Part shown: positions 1 to 8,318 of the stretch, one piece after another | Numbering within the stretch: the stretch's first letter is position 1 | Layout of the letters: each line of letters starts with the position of its first letter | From: Rhizophagus sp. LPA8_4_AMF | Lineage: Eukaryota > Glomeromycota > Glomeromycetes > Glomerales > Glomeraceae | Length of the DNA: 26,316 bases | Reading direction: 5' to 3' | Assembly (NCBI GenBank): GCA_021464525.1 | Contig: JADRCO010000797.1 | Location: 1-26,316 of the forward strand | The notes under the pieces: model-generated | What the model was told of the DNA's origin: nothing | The model's input: the letters and a program-made list of their open reading frames with translations, nothing else | Databases searched by the model: none | Program-made: the position numbers and the translations under genes

Positions 1-63
1 GTATTTCTAAAAATAGATGAGAGCTGAATTTGTAGTAAAATTGCGGGCAAATTTGCCCGCAAT

Positions 64-265
64 TAGTGATGGGACTTAAAAAATTTTTCTTTTTTTTTTA
101 ATTTAATAAGTATTATTAAGTACTTATTAATTAATTATTAAATAAAAATTATTAACTTAAAAACTAAAAAGTCCTATTGCTAACTCGATTATTAACTTAA
201 TAAGTACTTATTAATTACTTATTAAATAAAATTATTAATTTACAACTTAAAAAGTCCCATCACTA
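64..265. mobile_element. hAT-like MITE, 202 bp, with 8-bp target site duplication
   Basis: The element has perfect 14-bp terminal inverted repeats, TAGTGATGGGACTT at 64-77 and its reverse complement at 252-265. It is flanked on both sides by the direct repeat CCCGCAAT (56-63 and 266-273). An 8-bp duplication and a TAG-starting terminus are the usual signature of the hAT superfamily. The interior is AT-rich and non-coding, so the element depends on a transposase encoded elsewhere. The right half is duplicated: about 99-182 resembles about 190-265, and the first copy ends in a degenerate version of the terminal repeat (AAAGTCCTATTGCTAA near 167-182). Superfamily assignment is by terminus and duplication length only. 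Confidence 0.85.
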
Positions 266-769
266 CCCGCAATTGCCTACAGTTTAAGGGATAGTATTAA
301 TTGAATGTTAGTTATAAAATTTTTACAAAATCATGTAATGCATTGTAATGTAACTTATTTTTGATTGAAAAACTAGCCAATAAAAAATTTTTTATGAATC
401 ACATGATTGTGTTATTGAGCACCAGTGATGTGATTTAAAAAAAAATAAATGATTGCAAATTGCAATGCACTGTTAACGTAGTTAACAGGTGAATACTAGT
501 AATTTATAATAATTAGCAACATGGTTTTGATTGGTCACCGTAATGTTCCCTAAAAACCCCTTTTTTTGTTCGCATTACACAACAAGTTCAGCCCAACCAA
601 AACAAATGAAACCCGACCGAAAACCCAACTGACCAGTAATGAACAGGGCTTATGTTTATGGTAACACAGATGTCAAATTATGCGACAAATAGAGATCAGA
701 CTCAAAAAAAAACAAAGTCGCTATAAAAAACGCGAACGCGGCAGTCACGTGAACTGTGACGGTTAGACA
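266..769. other. AT-rich intergenic DNA upstream of the 44-aa gene
   Basis: No coding region is visible. Small palindromes occur, including GTTAAC-GTA-GTTAAC at 473-487. Toward the 3' end the base composition becomes more GC-rich. A CACGTG E-box (746-751) sits inside a short inverted repeat, GTCAC (744-748) with GTGAC (756-760). This last part is probably regulatory DNA for the downstream small gene, which is an inference from position. Confidence 0.4.
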
Positions 770-773
770 ACAC

Positions 774-780
774 TATAAAA
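774..780 (+). promoter_or_regulatory. TATA-like box upstream of the 44-aa ORF
   Basis: TATAAAA at 774-780 follows an E-box palindrome and precedes a purine-rich leader without early ATGs. Alternative TATA-like strings are at 722-728 and 807-813. A 5'-UTR intron is possible, with donors GTAAGC at 870 or GTAAGG at 899 and an acceptor TTTTAG ending at 984, which would bring the leader close to the ATG at 1021. None of this can be proved from sequence alone. Confidence 0.4.
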
Positions 781-1020
781 GCGAACCTCAGATCACGCTA
801 GAAAAGTATAAAGCGAAGGAGCTTATCAGTTTCTCGCGTTCTCGCAGAAGGAGGACTTGAGAATAATTTGTAAGCAAAGGGTTAACGGCTTGCTAAAAGT
901 AAGGAATTTAGTATGAGAAATTTTTTTTTTTTTGCATTTTTTCAGAATATCTGAGGGTATAATAATATTATAATTTTCTTTTAGAAGGCTGAAACCTTCT
1001 TTGTATTAAGGAATAAGAAT

Positions 1021-1241
1021 ATGTCCAGCGCAACATACTCGCTTCGTTCAGGTAAATATTGTGTATTACTGATGATATGATGATACTTATCTTGGTTTAA
1101 GTTATGCTGACAATCCTTTTGTTTTTGTGCTTCTCAGCATATCAAATAACTCGAAAGTTCGTACGAAACGAACAAGAAAAAACGAATACGAGTAGATGGC
1201 AACTTACTCATCTGCCAGGGATTTCATTTCTTGCTTTATGA
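1021..1241 (+). CDS. Small spliced ORF, 44 aa, unknown function
   Basis: The ATG at 1021 opens exon 1 (1021-1051). An 86-nt intron follows (1052-1137) with donor GTAAAT, a CTGAC branch-site match near 1107-1111 and the acceptor TTCTCAG. Exon 2 runs 1138-1241 to TGA. The spliced frame begins MSSATYSLRS and continues with a basic stretch around AYQITRKFVRNEQEK. I recognise no domain, signal peptide or membrane segment. The intron signals and upstream TATA-like box argue for a real or recently real gene. The short length and abrupt stop suggest it may be the surviving 5' end of a larger broken gene, because the sequence after 1241 shows no clear continuation. It lies about 500 bp upstream of a stretch of coding ghosts on the same strand. 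Confidence 0.45.
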
Positions 1242-1771
1242 GAAAGCGAGGATAAGGTATGTGCAGACGAAGCAACTGAAAAGAAAAGGACTAAGATAGA
1301 TGACTAATTGATGATCGTATGAAAAAATAGATAGGTTTCCCGCAAGAAATAGGATAGAAACATCGTCATGTATCACGTCAACTTCAAGTTCCGCAATTTC
1401 GGAGACTTTTATGGCATTTAAAAAGTTGTACATTACATCATCAATATAATTTATGCGGTTTGATCATTAGAAATGCGTTTTTTGATATTTCGCCCAGTGG
1501 GTGACCCAACTTTGTAATTTAGTGTTGTTCACCACACTACCGTTAGTATTAATAAAACGAGTCTACCTTACATAATTTTTTCCTTGCAAAAAATGTTCCC
1601 TTAATATTTGTTGTCATTGCTCATGATACACTTTGAGAATAATCGAGTCTTGGCATTTTTTCTTGATACGAAAATTTGTTCTGTTATCTTCCACAGCCTT
1701 GAGGGAAGGGTGAGTTAATGGGAATCATATCTAACTCGTTTACTTCGCAAATTTAGTGGTCATTTAGCAGC
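1242..1771. other. Intergenic stretch without identifiable gene
   Basis: I see no supported coding frame on either strand; the minus-strand ORF at 1236-1433 has no recognisable content. A short imperfect inverted repeat, GTGGGTGACC with GTTCACCAC, occurs around 1498-1540. The stretch separates the 44-aa ORF from the coding remnant that starts near 1772. Confidence 0.35.
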
Positions 1772-2750
1772 TATGGAATCAAAATTACCTTGGGAGTATG
1801 CTGTTTCACAAGCTCATCATGAGATTGATGCGTATATGGAATAATTGATACCAATTAATTTTATTAATTTGAAACCTGATTCTTCAGAAGAACCTGACAT
1901 AACTGACACAATAATTATTGAACAGGTTGTTAGTGAGGAGCATACTGGAGTGTTAAAAAATTCTTGAATATAATACCAGCATATATTCAAAATGGAATGT
2001 TAAACCCTGCAATGCCAACTATTCATCTCCGGATCTCTGGTGATTTGGGCGAAAAGTGAAGCACGTCTTCTCAAATAGGCTCGAAGGCGGTATTTTAATT
2101 TAACTCGAAATAATTCACTCAATGTTCTTAAAGATCCCGGCCTTTCTCGAGATCGGCTAATGCATCCAAAAATTCATTGTGCTCTCTTGATCCAGACGAA
2201 GTGGATTCAGAAAACATATCGAATATTCGTTCTTTACTTGTTCAGAAATATTCGGAAAGCATCTCGTAAACGAATGATGGGCCATTTGGCTTGAAGAAGT
2301 TCGTCCCATGCCTTTTTTCCACAACGGGCCAACTGTTATATGGAAGTAGATCATCTCAATCAAACTCATTGCCATCGTTCTTCATTACCGGTAAACTCGT
2401 CATCTATCTGGAATTGGCTTTAAGATTAAAATTGGTTAGTAAGTTTCGTCCATAGTTAATGAAAGATATATAGTACTCATCTTTAATTTATCATTCTAAA
2501 TCCTCTTCGACTATAAACAGTGGTATGGGTGGGTCGTGAAACTTCGTATCGGTTAGTAGGATTTGCTACGACGAATCCTAGTCGAGTGAAATCCCGGCAC
2601 CGGAACGACGTTCACTTGATCGGAATAATTGATTTCTCGTTACAAAATAATTGGATCGATCATCTTTGTAACAGAATGGTATTTTTTCTGCAAGTCTTCC
2701 ACCTCTTGTCCTCACATATACTAGTTTGCGATCAATAACATTTCACGAAA
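1772..2750 (+). pseudogene. Decayed protein-coding remnant, family not recognised
   Basis: Successive protein-like segments on the plus strand are joined only across frameshifts and stops. They include MESKLPWEYAVSQAHHEI near 1772, IIPAYIQNGMLNPAMPTI near 1970, NNSLNVLKDPGLSRDRL near 2110, DPDEVDSENISNIRSLL near 2190 and a final open frame at 2520-2738 containing RLVGFATTNPSRVKS. The stretch is GC-richer than the surrounding DNA and the segments stay in a consistent order, which is what a decayed gene looks like. I cannot assign a family. It precedes the Crinkler-like pseudogene on the same strand, so the two may have been neighbours or one duplicated block. Stops and shifts make it non-functional as read. 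Confidence 0.45.
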
Positions 2751-2774
2751 AATAGTATATAGCCGAAATGTCTA

Positions 2775-4244
2775 GCAAACAACGATTTCGAAGTTGATAT
2801 TGAGAAGGATAAGTCTGTTAACAAAGGAGGCTATTAACTGGATATCAAGGTTGAAAAGGAACCAGAGTTCGATAATTTTCCTCAGACAAACTCAAGCTAT
2901 GAAAAGTAGAAATTCCTGAAGAACCGTGACGATCGGCTGAACAATCTCTCACTCTAGGATCAATCCGAATTTCTTGTAACAAAAAAAAGATCCCAAACTC
3001 ATCGGCCGAAGAACGTATTCAAATAGTCGAGCCGCCCGTGTCAACCGCCACTTCGAGCCGTGAACAGGAATTGCTTGTCGAACTCGAATAAGTCTGTCTA
3101 TGGTACGTATTTTTTCCTTACTCGTGGTCAGCGAAATTGTAGATTATGAAAAACAGTCTACTGTCCGAAAAAAGATTCTTATTGAACCTTTCTTTTACGT
3201 CAGAGAGTTTGATTTTATCGTGATCCTGAGACGGACTTAATCATTCAAGTGGACAGTGAATATCGAGCACGTGACCCTGTACTTGAATATGATGGAGCAG
3301 TACTCAACATGTTAACCGACAGAGAATACTTTTCTCAAAATGACTGCTGTTCGTGACTATTCATTGAGACTCTATCGAAACCATTCAACGAATGGACCTT
3401 TCCAAATTATGTGAGCTCTATTGTCTTGGTGACGATTCGAGACTCGTTTTTTTCTTGTGGTTCTGTTTACATTAAGAATGGGAAGTATAAAGAAACGTTG
3501 CGTAAACGTTTAGGCGAATTGGAAACGCGTACTGCAACAACCCTCATCAATGTATCCTATGAAGCTACAAAAGAATCTATTCATTATCTCGCCTCAGCAC
3601 CAGTATTATTCGCATATCGAAGTAAAATTCAAGATAGTACGACGTTTTATTTAACATATGGAAGGAAAGCAGTTTTACCAACAGATAAAGAAGTTAAAGG
3701 AATAAATATGATTAAAAGAATTGAAATTTGATTGAAGAATTACCAACTTTCCCGTTTAAAAACCAAATAATAATAGTACCTGAGAACTTGATTGAAGGGA
3801 AAACCGGGTACGAAAATCTTAACTATGGAGAGAACGATTAGCTTGACTGAAGTCAAAAAAAAAACCAACTTTAAGCAGAGCTTTTTGCACAGGCCACCGT
3901 ACAGATGGAACTTCACTATCTCGCAAACGCAAAGCAAACGAAATAGACGAGTGTGATGTGGATAAAGTATGAGGAATTGTAGCGGAAAAATGGTATTCAT
4001 GGAATGGACGCTAGGAAACCATCGTTTAAATTATCGAAGATTCTATTTGTCGTGTACAAAGATGTGGGTATGAAGAAAGGCATGCCAAAAAAATCCTTGG
4101 TCATTATTTGGAGGCACAGAAACCGTTGTAAGCTTCTCAATTCTCAAAGTAGAGGAAATAACAAGGATAAGGCCATTGAGTAATCTTGCGAAAAACTCGA
4201 ATTTCATGTATCATGGGCTGCGGTCTGCGTCTCAAGTTACATAA
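2775..4244 (+). pseudogene. Crinkler (CRN)-like pseudogene interrupted by a retrotransposon integrase fragment
   Basis: The order of recognisable segments matches a CRN-like protein. A header-like region near 2784-2920 contains FEVDIEKDKSVN and DKLKL with a TGA (2900-2902) where the other copy has tryptophan. A linker follows with SREQELL near 3060. A donor-like GTACGT (3103) is shared with the second copy. Then come SKPFNEWTF (3375-3404), LGELETRTATTL (about 3510-3545), LTEVK (about 3844-3858), RKRKANEIDECDVDKV (3922-3969), ILGHYLEAQKP (about 4092-4125) and a last segment ending at TAA 4242-4244, overlapping a possible AATAAA (4243-4248). The D...EVK arrangement suggests a PD-(D/E)XK nuclease-like effector domain, an inference from known CRN C-terminal domains. 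Several frameshifts and stops break it. An integrase piece lies between the LGELETRT and LTEVK segments. Family naming is from memory, not a search. Confidence 0.65.
3598..3750 (+). mobile_element. Ty3/gypsy-type integrase C-terminal fragment inside the CRN-like pseudogene
   Basis: The translated stretch VLFAYRSKIQDSTTFYLTYG, followed by RKAVLPTDKE, matches the C-terminal half of chromoviral/Ty3-gypsy integrases, where an FAYR motif is followed by PFYL.YGR and PL. After one frameshift it continues with LIEELP (3728-3745), also typical of this region. About 150 bp is retained, with no reverse transcriptase, protease or long terminal repeat nearby. Sequence on both sides belongs to the CRN-like frame, so the fragment appears inserted or template-switched into that gene. 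The open frame 3411-3731 therefore mixes CRN-like and integrase-derived codons. I see no target site duplication. Confidence 0.7.
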
Positions 4245-4580
4245 TAAATTTTTCCGCATGACCTGTTTGTGACAAATGTCACGGTTTTCCATAATCTAAC
4301 TTGTATCACTTCGGGGTATGAAGTATCTTCACGTTTACCACATGAACTTGGTCCATTTACGATTTGCCTTATATGCGGGATAGTTCAAATTTTTACTTTA
4401 AGGAGCGCTCGTTGATCAGATTTTCGCGACAAGGGTCATATTAATGTCAAAGACTGATTTCAAAATCGATCCTTAGACTCATTACAAATCATGTAAAAAG
4501 CTGAGACCTCGGTTAGTGAACATTTTATCCATATTGTGCAAGTGAACAACAATTAAAACGAAAAATGAAACAAAAAAAAC
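4245..4580. other. Intergenic stretch downstream of the CRN-like pseudogene
   Basis: No supported gene is visible. Composition is intermediate between the coding ghosts and the AT-rich background, so this may be 3' flanking sequence of the decayed block. Confidence 0.3.
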
Positions 4581-4950
4581 TTGCCTTTACGTCATCAACA
4601 TCCATCAACGATCAAGATCGTAGTTTGTAACAAAAATATAAGGTATGAAAATGCCCGATCATATGTAAAGACCGCTTTTATATATGCTAATCGTCCTATT
4701 CCGGTTTATAGATTTAGTTTTGGACATTTTACTATTAATATTCGTCAGGAAATCTTAGTAAAACCATTATCAGTATGTTATTGGCGTAGTGACCTTATCT
4801 TCGTCACATGCCTTAGCGCAAGCGTTTGTCTACGTGCCGATTTCAGCATAGTATTACAAAAATTGAATTTACCATAGCATACTTTACAATGTTTCGGCGG
4901 AGTTGAATGAAACGTAACGGTAAGAGTGAATCAGAAGTATTGTTTTATCA
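4581..4950 (+). pseudogene. Coding remnant with a 98-codon open frame, family not recognised
   Basis: An open frame at 4581-4877 encodes protein-like sequence including NIRYENARSYVKTAFIYA, INIRQEILVKP, CYWRSDLIF and ADFSIVLQKLNLP. The frame ends at a TAG, beyond which the same reading gives HTLQCFGGVE and then, past another stop, a NVTVRVNQKY-like segment to about 4950. In the middle, codons around 4795-4830 read better in a neighbouring frame, suggesting paired small indels. There is no recognisable domain and no convincing own start. It lies on the same strand as the two remnants upstream and probably belongs to the same decayed block. Confidence 0.4.
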
Positions 4951-5298
4951 GTTTTTGTTTTACCTTTTGACTAATTTTTGCTCAATTACAAAATTCTCAT
5001 GTATAACAATTTTTTATATTGAAAATTTCAATGTAGATATAGAAATGGAATGTTTATTTAAAAATCATAGAAACATGATAAATAGTGGATAGATAGCTAA
5101 AATTGATAATTGATTTACAAATTTTCACCTAGATTGGTGATTAGAGTAATTCAGTCAAAAAAGGAATAGTAAGCGTGCTGACCAATTTTTATGCTTATTT
5201 ATTTTATTTATTATATAATATGCACTCATTTACACATAAATCTTGATTATACAAACGATAAGTATAAGACATTTCACATTTGATAGAATACAAAGATA
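4951..5298. other. AT-rich intergenic DNA
   Basis: Nothing beyond AT-rich, low-complexity sequence is visible. The 61-codon ORF at 4907-5092 mostly lacks protein-like composition after its first few codons. Confidence 0.3.
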
Positions 5299-5300
5299 TA

Positions 5301-5756
5301 CAGCAGACTTCTATGTACTGGTATCCTTCCTATATACCGATAATTGCTTATACTGATAAATTTCTGTCAATTAATAAAAAAAACCTTTATTGTACCGATA
5401 TTATATATGTACCTACTTTTCTTTGCCCCTTTATAATTAAAACATGATAACCATTACACTGATATTAATTCGGACCAGCACTATAAATCTAGCCTGAGTT
5501 AACATCAAGATTCCATCCAAATCACATGCCATCTTTAATATAAAGGTAGAAGTTTATATTGAAAATGATTATTATTCCCATAAAATCTAATATTGAAGAG
5601 TGACTTTGAGGAATTAGGAATTTTTTTTTAGCTCTGGAGTTTGCATAATGTCGGCAAGAATTGGATTTTGGCATGATATTATGATTAATGACCTATATTT
5701 AACGATAATTTGATGTACCGATATATTTTCTCCAAAACAACATAGAGGTCTGACTG
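5301..5756. mobile_element. Pogo/Tigger-like non-autonomous element, 456 bp, TA target duplication
   Basis: The left end CAGCAGACTTCTATGT (5301-5316) and the reverse complement of the right end CAGTCAGACCTCTATGT (5740-5756) form degenerate terminal inverted repeats. Both termini are bounded by TA (5299-5300 and 5757-5758), the target duplication of Tc1/mariner-type elements. A CAGTCAGACCTCTAT-like terminus is familiar from pogo/Tigger and Emigrant-type MITEs. Weaker inverted similarity continues inward, with TATATACCGATAA on the left and ATATATCGGTACAT on the right. No transposase frame survives inside. Superfamily assignment is by terminus only. Confidence 0.6.
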
Positions 5757-5758
5757 TA

Positions 5759-7500
5759 GTCTTTCCTCTTTAAATGTTGCATAAACATTATCATCATTTT
5801 CAGAATCCCCACTTTTTTCCTCATTTTAAGATCCCGCTGCTAAAACAATATGTTCTTTCATTCATTATGATCTAATAATCAAATATAATATAATACACAT
5901 TTATTATTGAAATCAACATCTGAAGTTTCCATACATGATGTATCATCATCAGAAATGACGATATTATATCCATTACACCTCTTAGCTACTATTCTTTTTA
6001 TAATTTCAGTTTATAATGTTGTCGCCATGTTTATTTCTGAGTGCAAACATACATGTTTAATATTTTCAAGTCATGTAGTATTTCTTCTGTATCTGTGTTG
6101 CCATTCTTAGTCTATTTGCTATGACAGAATCTTTTAAACATGTTTTCTTGAAATCTTTATACTTTTTTAGATCAGGAATAAACCGTTCAATAATATTTGA
6201 TCATAAAATCATAAAATATGTATTTATCATCCACAATAGGAGTCAACTTTTGCAATTTCATTATTAGAAAATACTTTTTATTACGCGTCACACCTCTCAA
6301 AGACCAAAATAAGATCCCACTTTTTGAGATATCCTATAAAGACTTTTGAGATTGTAGGATTTATCCTGATTGTTTGACAATACTCATGACAAGATCACTT
6401 TATCTATATTATAAGGGAAAATTCCACGAAAGAACTAATATTCATTGTGCCGAACAGTAATTATATCTCTTTTGATCTTAGATTACATACAGTATTGCCC
6501 GCACATCTTTACTTTCCAATGCTTTTATAGAAAGAAATGTTCAAGTATATTTTCCTTTGTTGATAAATATATTATCATTAACACTCTTAGAAATTAGACT
6601 ATCGAGACGAACTACCAATCATCACTTCACTGTCTATCACCACTTCACTGTCTCTTAGCCAGTATTGTTACTGGTCTACAAGAAAAATTTATCATTCTCT
6701 AGAAAGCCAATGTGACAATGTTTTCGTCACTTACTTTGTCGACACAAATCTAACACTCACAGCAGAACAAACTTTACCGTAAAATTTCTGACTTTGTTGA
6801 CTTTTTTTCAAAACAGCCTTTGTCAAAAATATCGAACGACTCTCTCTCTACGATGTACTTTCTTTGATCTCACTTGTATATTATAAGATGCACTCTTATG
6901 ATTATGGATTGATGCACTAAATACGCCGATATTGATGATATAAATTTTTCGAGACATCTAGTACGGATATGCACTTCATCCTAGAAAATTAGTAAGGTGG
7001 AGTGAGCACAGTTATTATACATATAAGATAGAAAATACCAAAATACCTGTAAGATTTCTGACTCCATCATCTTATGTCAATTTCTGTATTACTTTCTTCT
7101 AAGTCTGTAAGTTAGCCTCTATAAATATATTAGATTCTTCATTAATGGTTGATTCAGTTTCAAAGACAATATTCTGATTTTCAATTGATTTATTTCATTT
7201 GCGATAATGAGTTGAAATGGTACCTCATGTTGACTTTGCTTTTGACACCTTCAACAACATATGATCTAGTATCATAGGTAAAAAAGAGGATAGATAGATT
7301 ACTACTTTTTTTCCCTTTTATACGAAAAAATCAGATTACTCTTATTACCTTCCCTGTTAATCTTACCTTGCCAGAAGCCATTAACCGCTTTAGCAATTTG
7401 TATTTCCATTTTTTTTTATGAAAATTATAATGATAATCAGCCGGTATCCACAGACACATCAAACATGATAGTTTATCAGTGAATCAACATAGAACAGTCT
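5759..7500. other. AT-rich region with possible eroded coding traces, no supported gene
   Basis: No intact frame is credible; the plus-strand ORF 5907-6110 has no recognisable content. On the minus strand, 5830-6010 reads as short protein-like pieces (for example EIIKRIVAKRCNGY near 5990) that could be the acidic tail of a Tigger-like transposase, but conserved catalytic motifs could not be found. An 18-bp direct duplication, unit ATCATCACTTCACTGTCT, is at 6618-6653. Confidence 0.3.
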
Positions 7501-7506
7501 ATTAAT

Positions 7507-7600
7507 GCTGTGATGTGGTAACAGGAAAGGTGGGCAACATCGAATAACATCGATTTGACCTATAATCCTGTTCGAGTTGTTAAGCGCTGTGATTTAATAT
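7507..7600 (+). repeat. Possible tRNA-derived SINE head (weak)
   Basis: A relatively GC-rich segment shows a loose A-box-like string (GTGGTAACAGG near 7515) and a B-box-like string (TGTTCGAGTTG near 7570), at about tRNA spacing. The ends do not pair into an acceptor stem, so it is not a tRNA gene. A degenerate SINE head is one reading; chance is another. Confidence 0.2.
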
Positions 7601-7665
7601 AACATAATAATCACTTGGAGATACCTGCATGCCTCCAAGCCCACAGAAATGACAATTTGTATTTA

Positions 7666-7774
7666 ATTCTGGAAAGGCTTTCAAAAGTGAAAAGTTGGAG
7701 GTAGCTATAAATCACCAACACTTGGGCCAAGGAGTGTCTGACCCTCCCTGAGTCAGGGAGTACCTTTCCAGAAT
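7666..7774. repeat. Stem-loop-rich segment bounded by a 12-bp inverted repeat
   Basis: ATTCTGGAAAGG (7666-7677) and its exact reverse complement (7763-7774) bracket about 85 bp. Inside lie a 17-nt near-perfect palindrome, CTCCCTGA-G-TCAGGGAG (7744-7760), and CTTGG-G-CCAAG near 7723-7733. The segment is clearly GC-richer than its surroundings. It could be a small hairpin MITE or a structured RNA locus. No target duplication is evident. Confidence 0.45.
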
Positions 7775-7789
7775 AAAATTGAAACGAAA

Positions 7790-8318
7790 TTATCTTCTTT
7801 TTTACATTATATAATGTTTAAAGTACTGTATTTCCAATAAAAAAAAATTACGCGTTAAAGCATAAATTGTATAACCTTAACAGTTAATTTCATCACCTGA
7901 TCTTCATCGAACACGTATTGCATTTACACGTAATGCTGGCTGAAATTAATTTGCCACCTGTTATTTGTAATGGTGGTTAAAACATCATCCAAAAGTCAGC
8001 CGACTGTTAATGGTAATCCGAAATAATTTTCAATAATATTAAAATTTCACGAATGTAATCGGTATAATCGGAAAAAATATCGGAATTTATCTAATAAAAA
8101 CTGTCATTTCGTTTATAGCATCAATTTTTTGAAATAAAATAAACGATCATCTTTCATGTTTTAAATTTATTTATTACGTTATCATAAAAAAGTAATATAT
8201 TTATTTATACAAGTAATTACAAATACTGTATAATGATTAATATTGCAATATTACTAACTATACTCTCTCTTTTATTATCCTCTTATTTAATTTTAAACTA
8301 AACAATTACCAATTACAA
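7790..8318. other. AT-rich intergenic DNA including the ALG10 3' flank
   Basis: No gene is visible. Minus-strand AATAAA-type signals (TTTATT on the plus strand, about 8165-8205) lie 110-155 nt downstream of the ALG10 stop codon and could serve as its polyadenylation signals. Confidence 0.4.

Noticed and set aside
3375-4244. Complete Ty3/gypsy retrotransposon
   Set aside because: Only an integrase C-terminal piece is present; no reverse transcriptase, protease, gag or paired long terminal repeats were seen in the window.
5759-7500. Tigger-like transposase on the minus strand
   Set aside because: Only a few suggestive peptide pieces; no DDE motifs, DNA-binding domain or matching ends could be identified.
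7507-7600. tRNA gene
   Set aside because: A- and B-box-like strings are loose and no acceptor stem or cloverleaf can be drawn.
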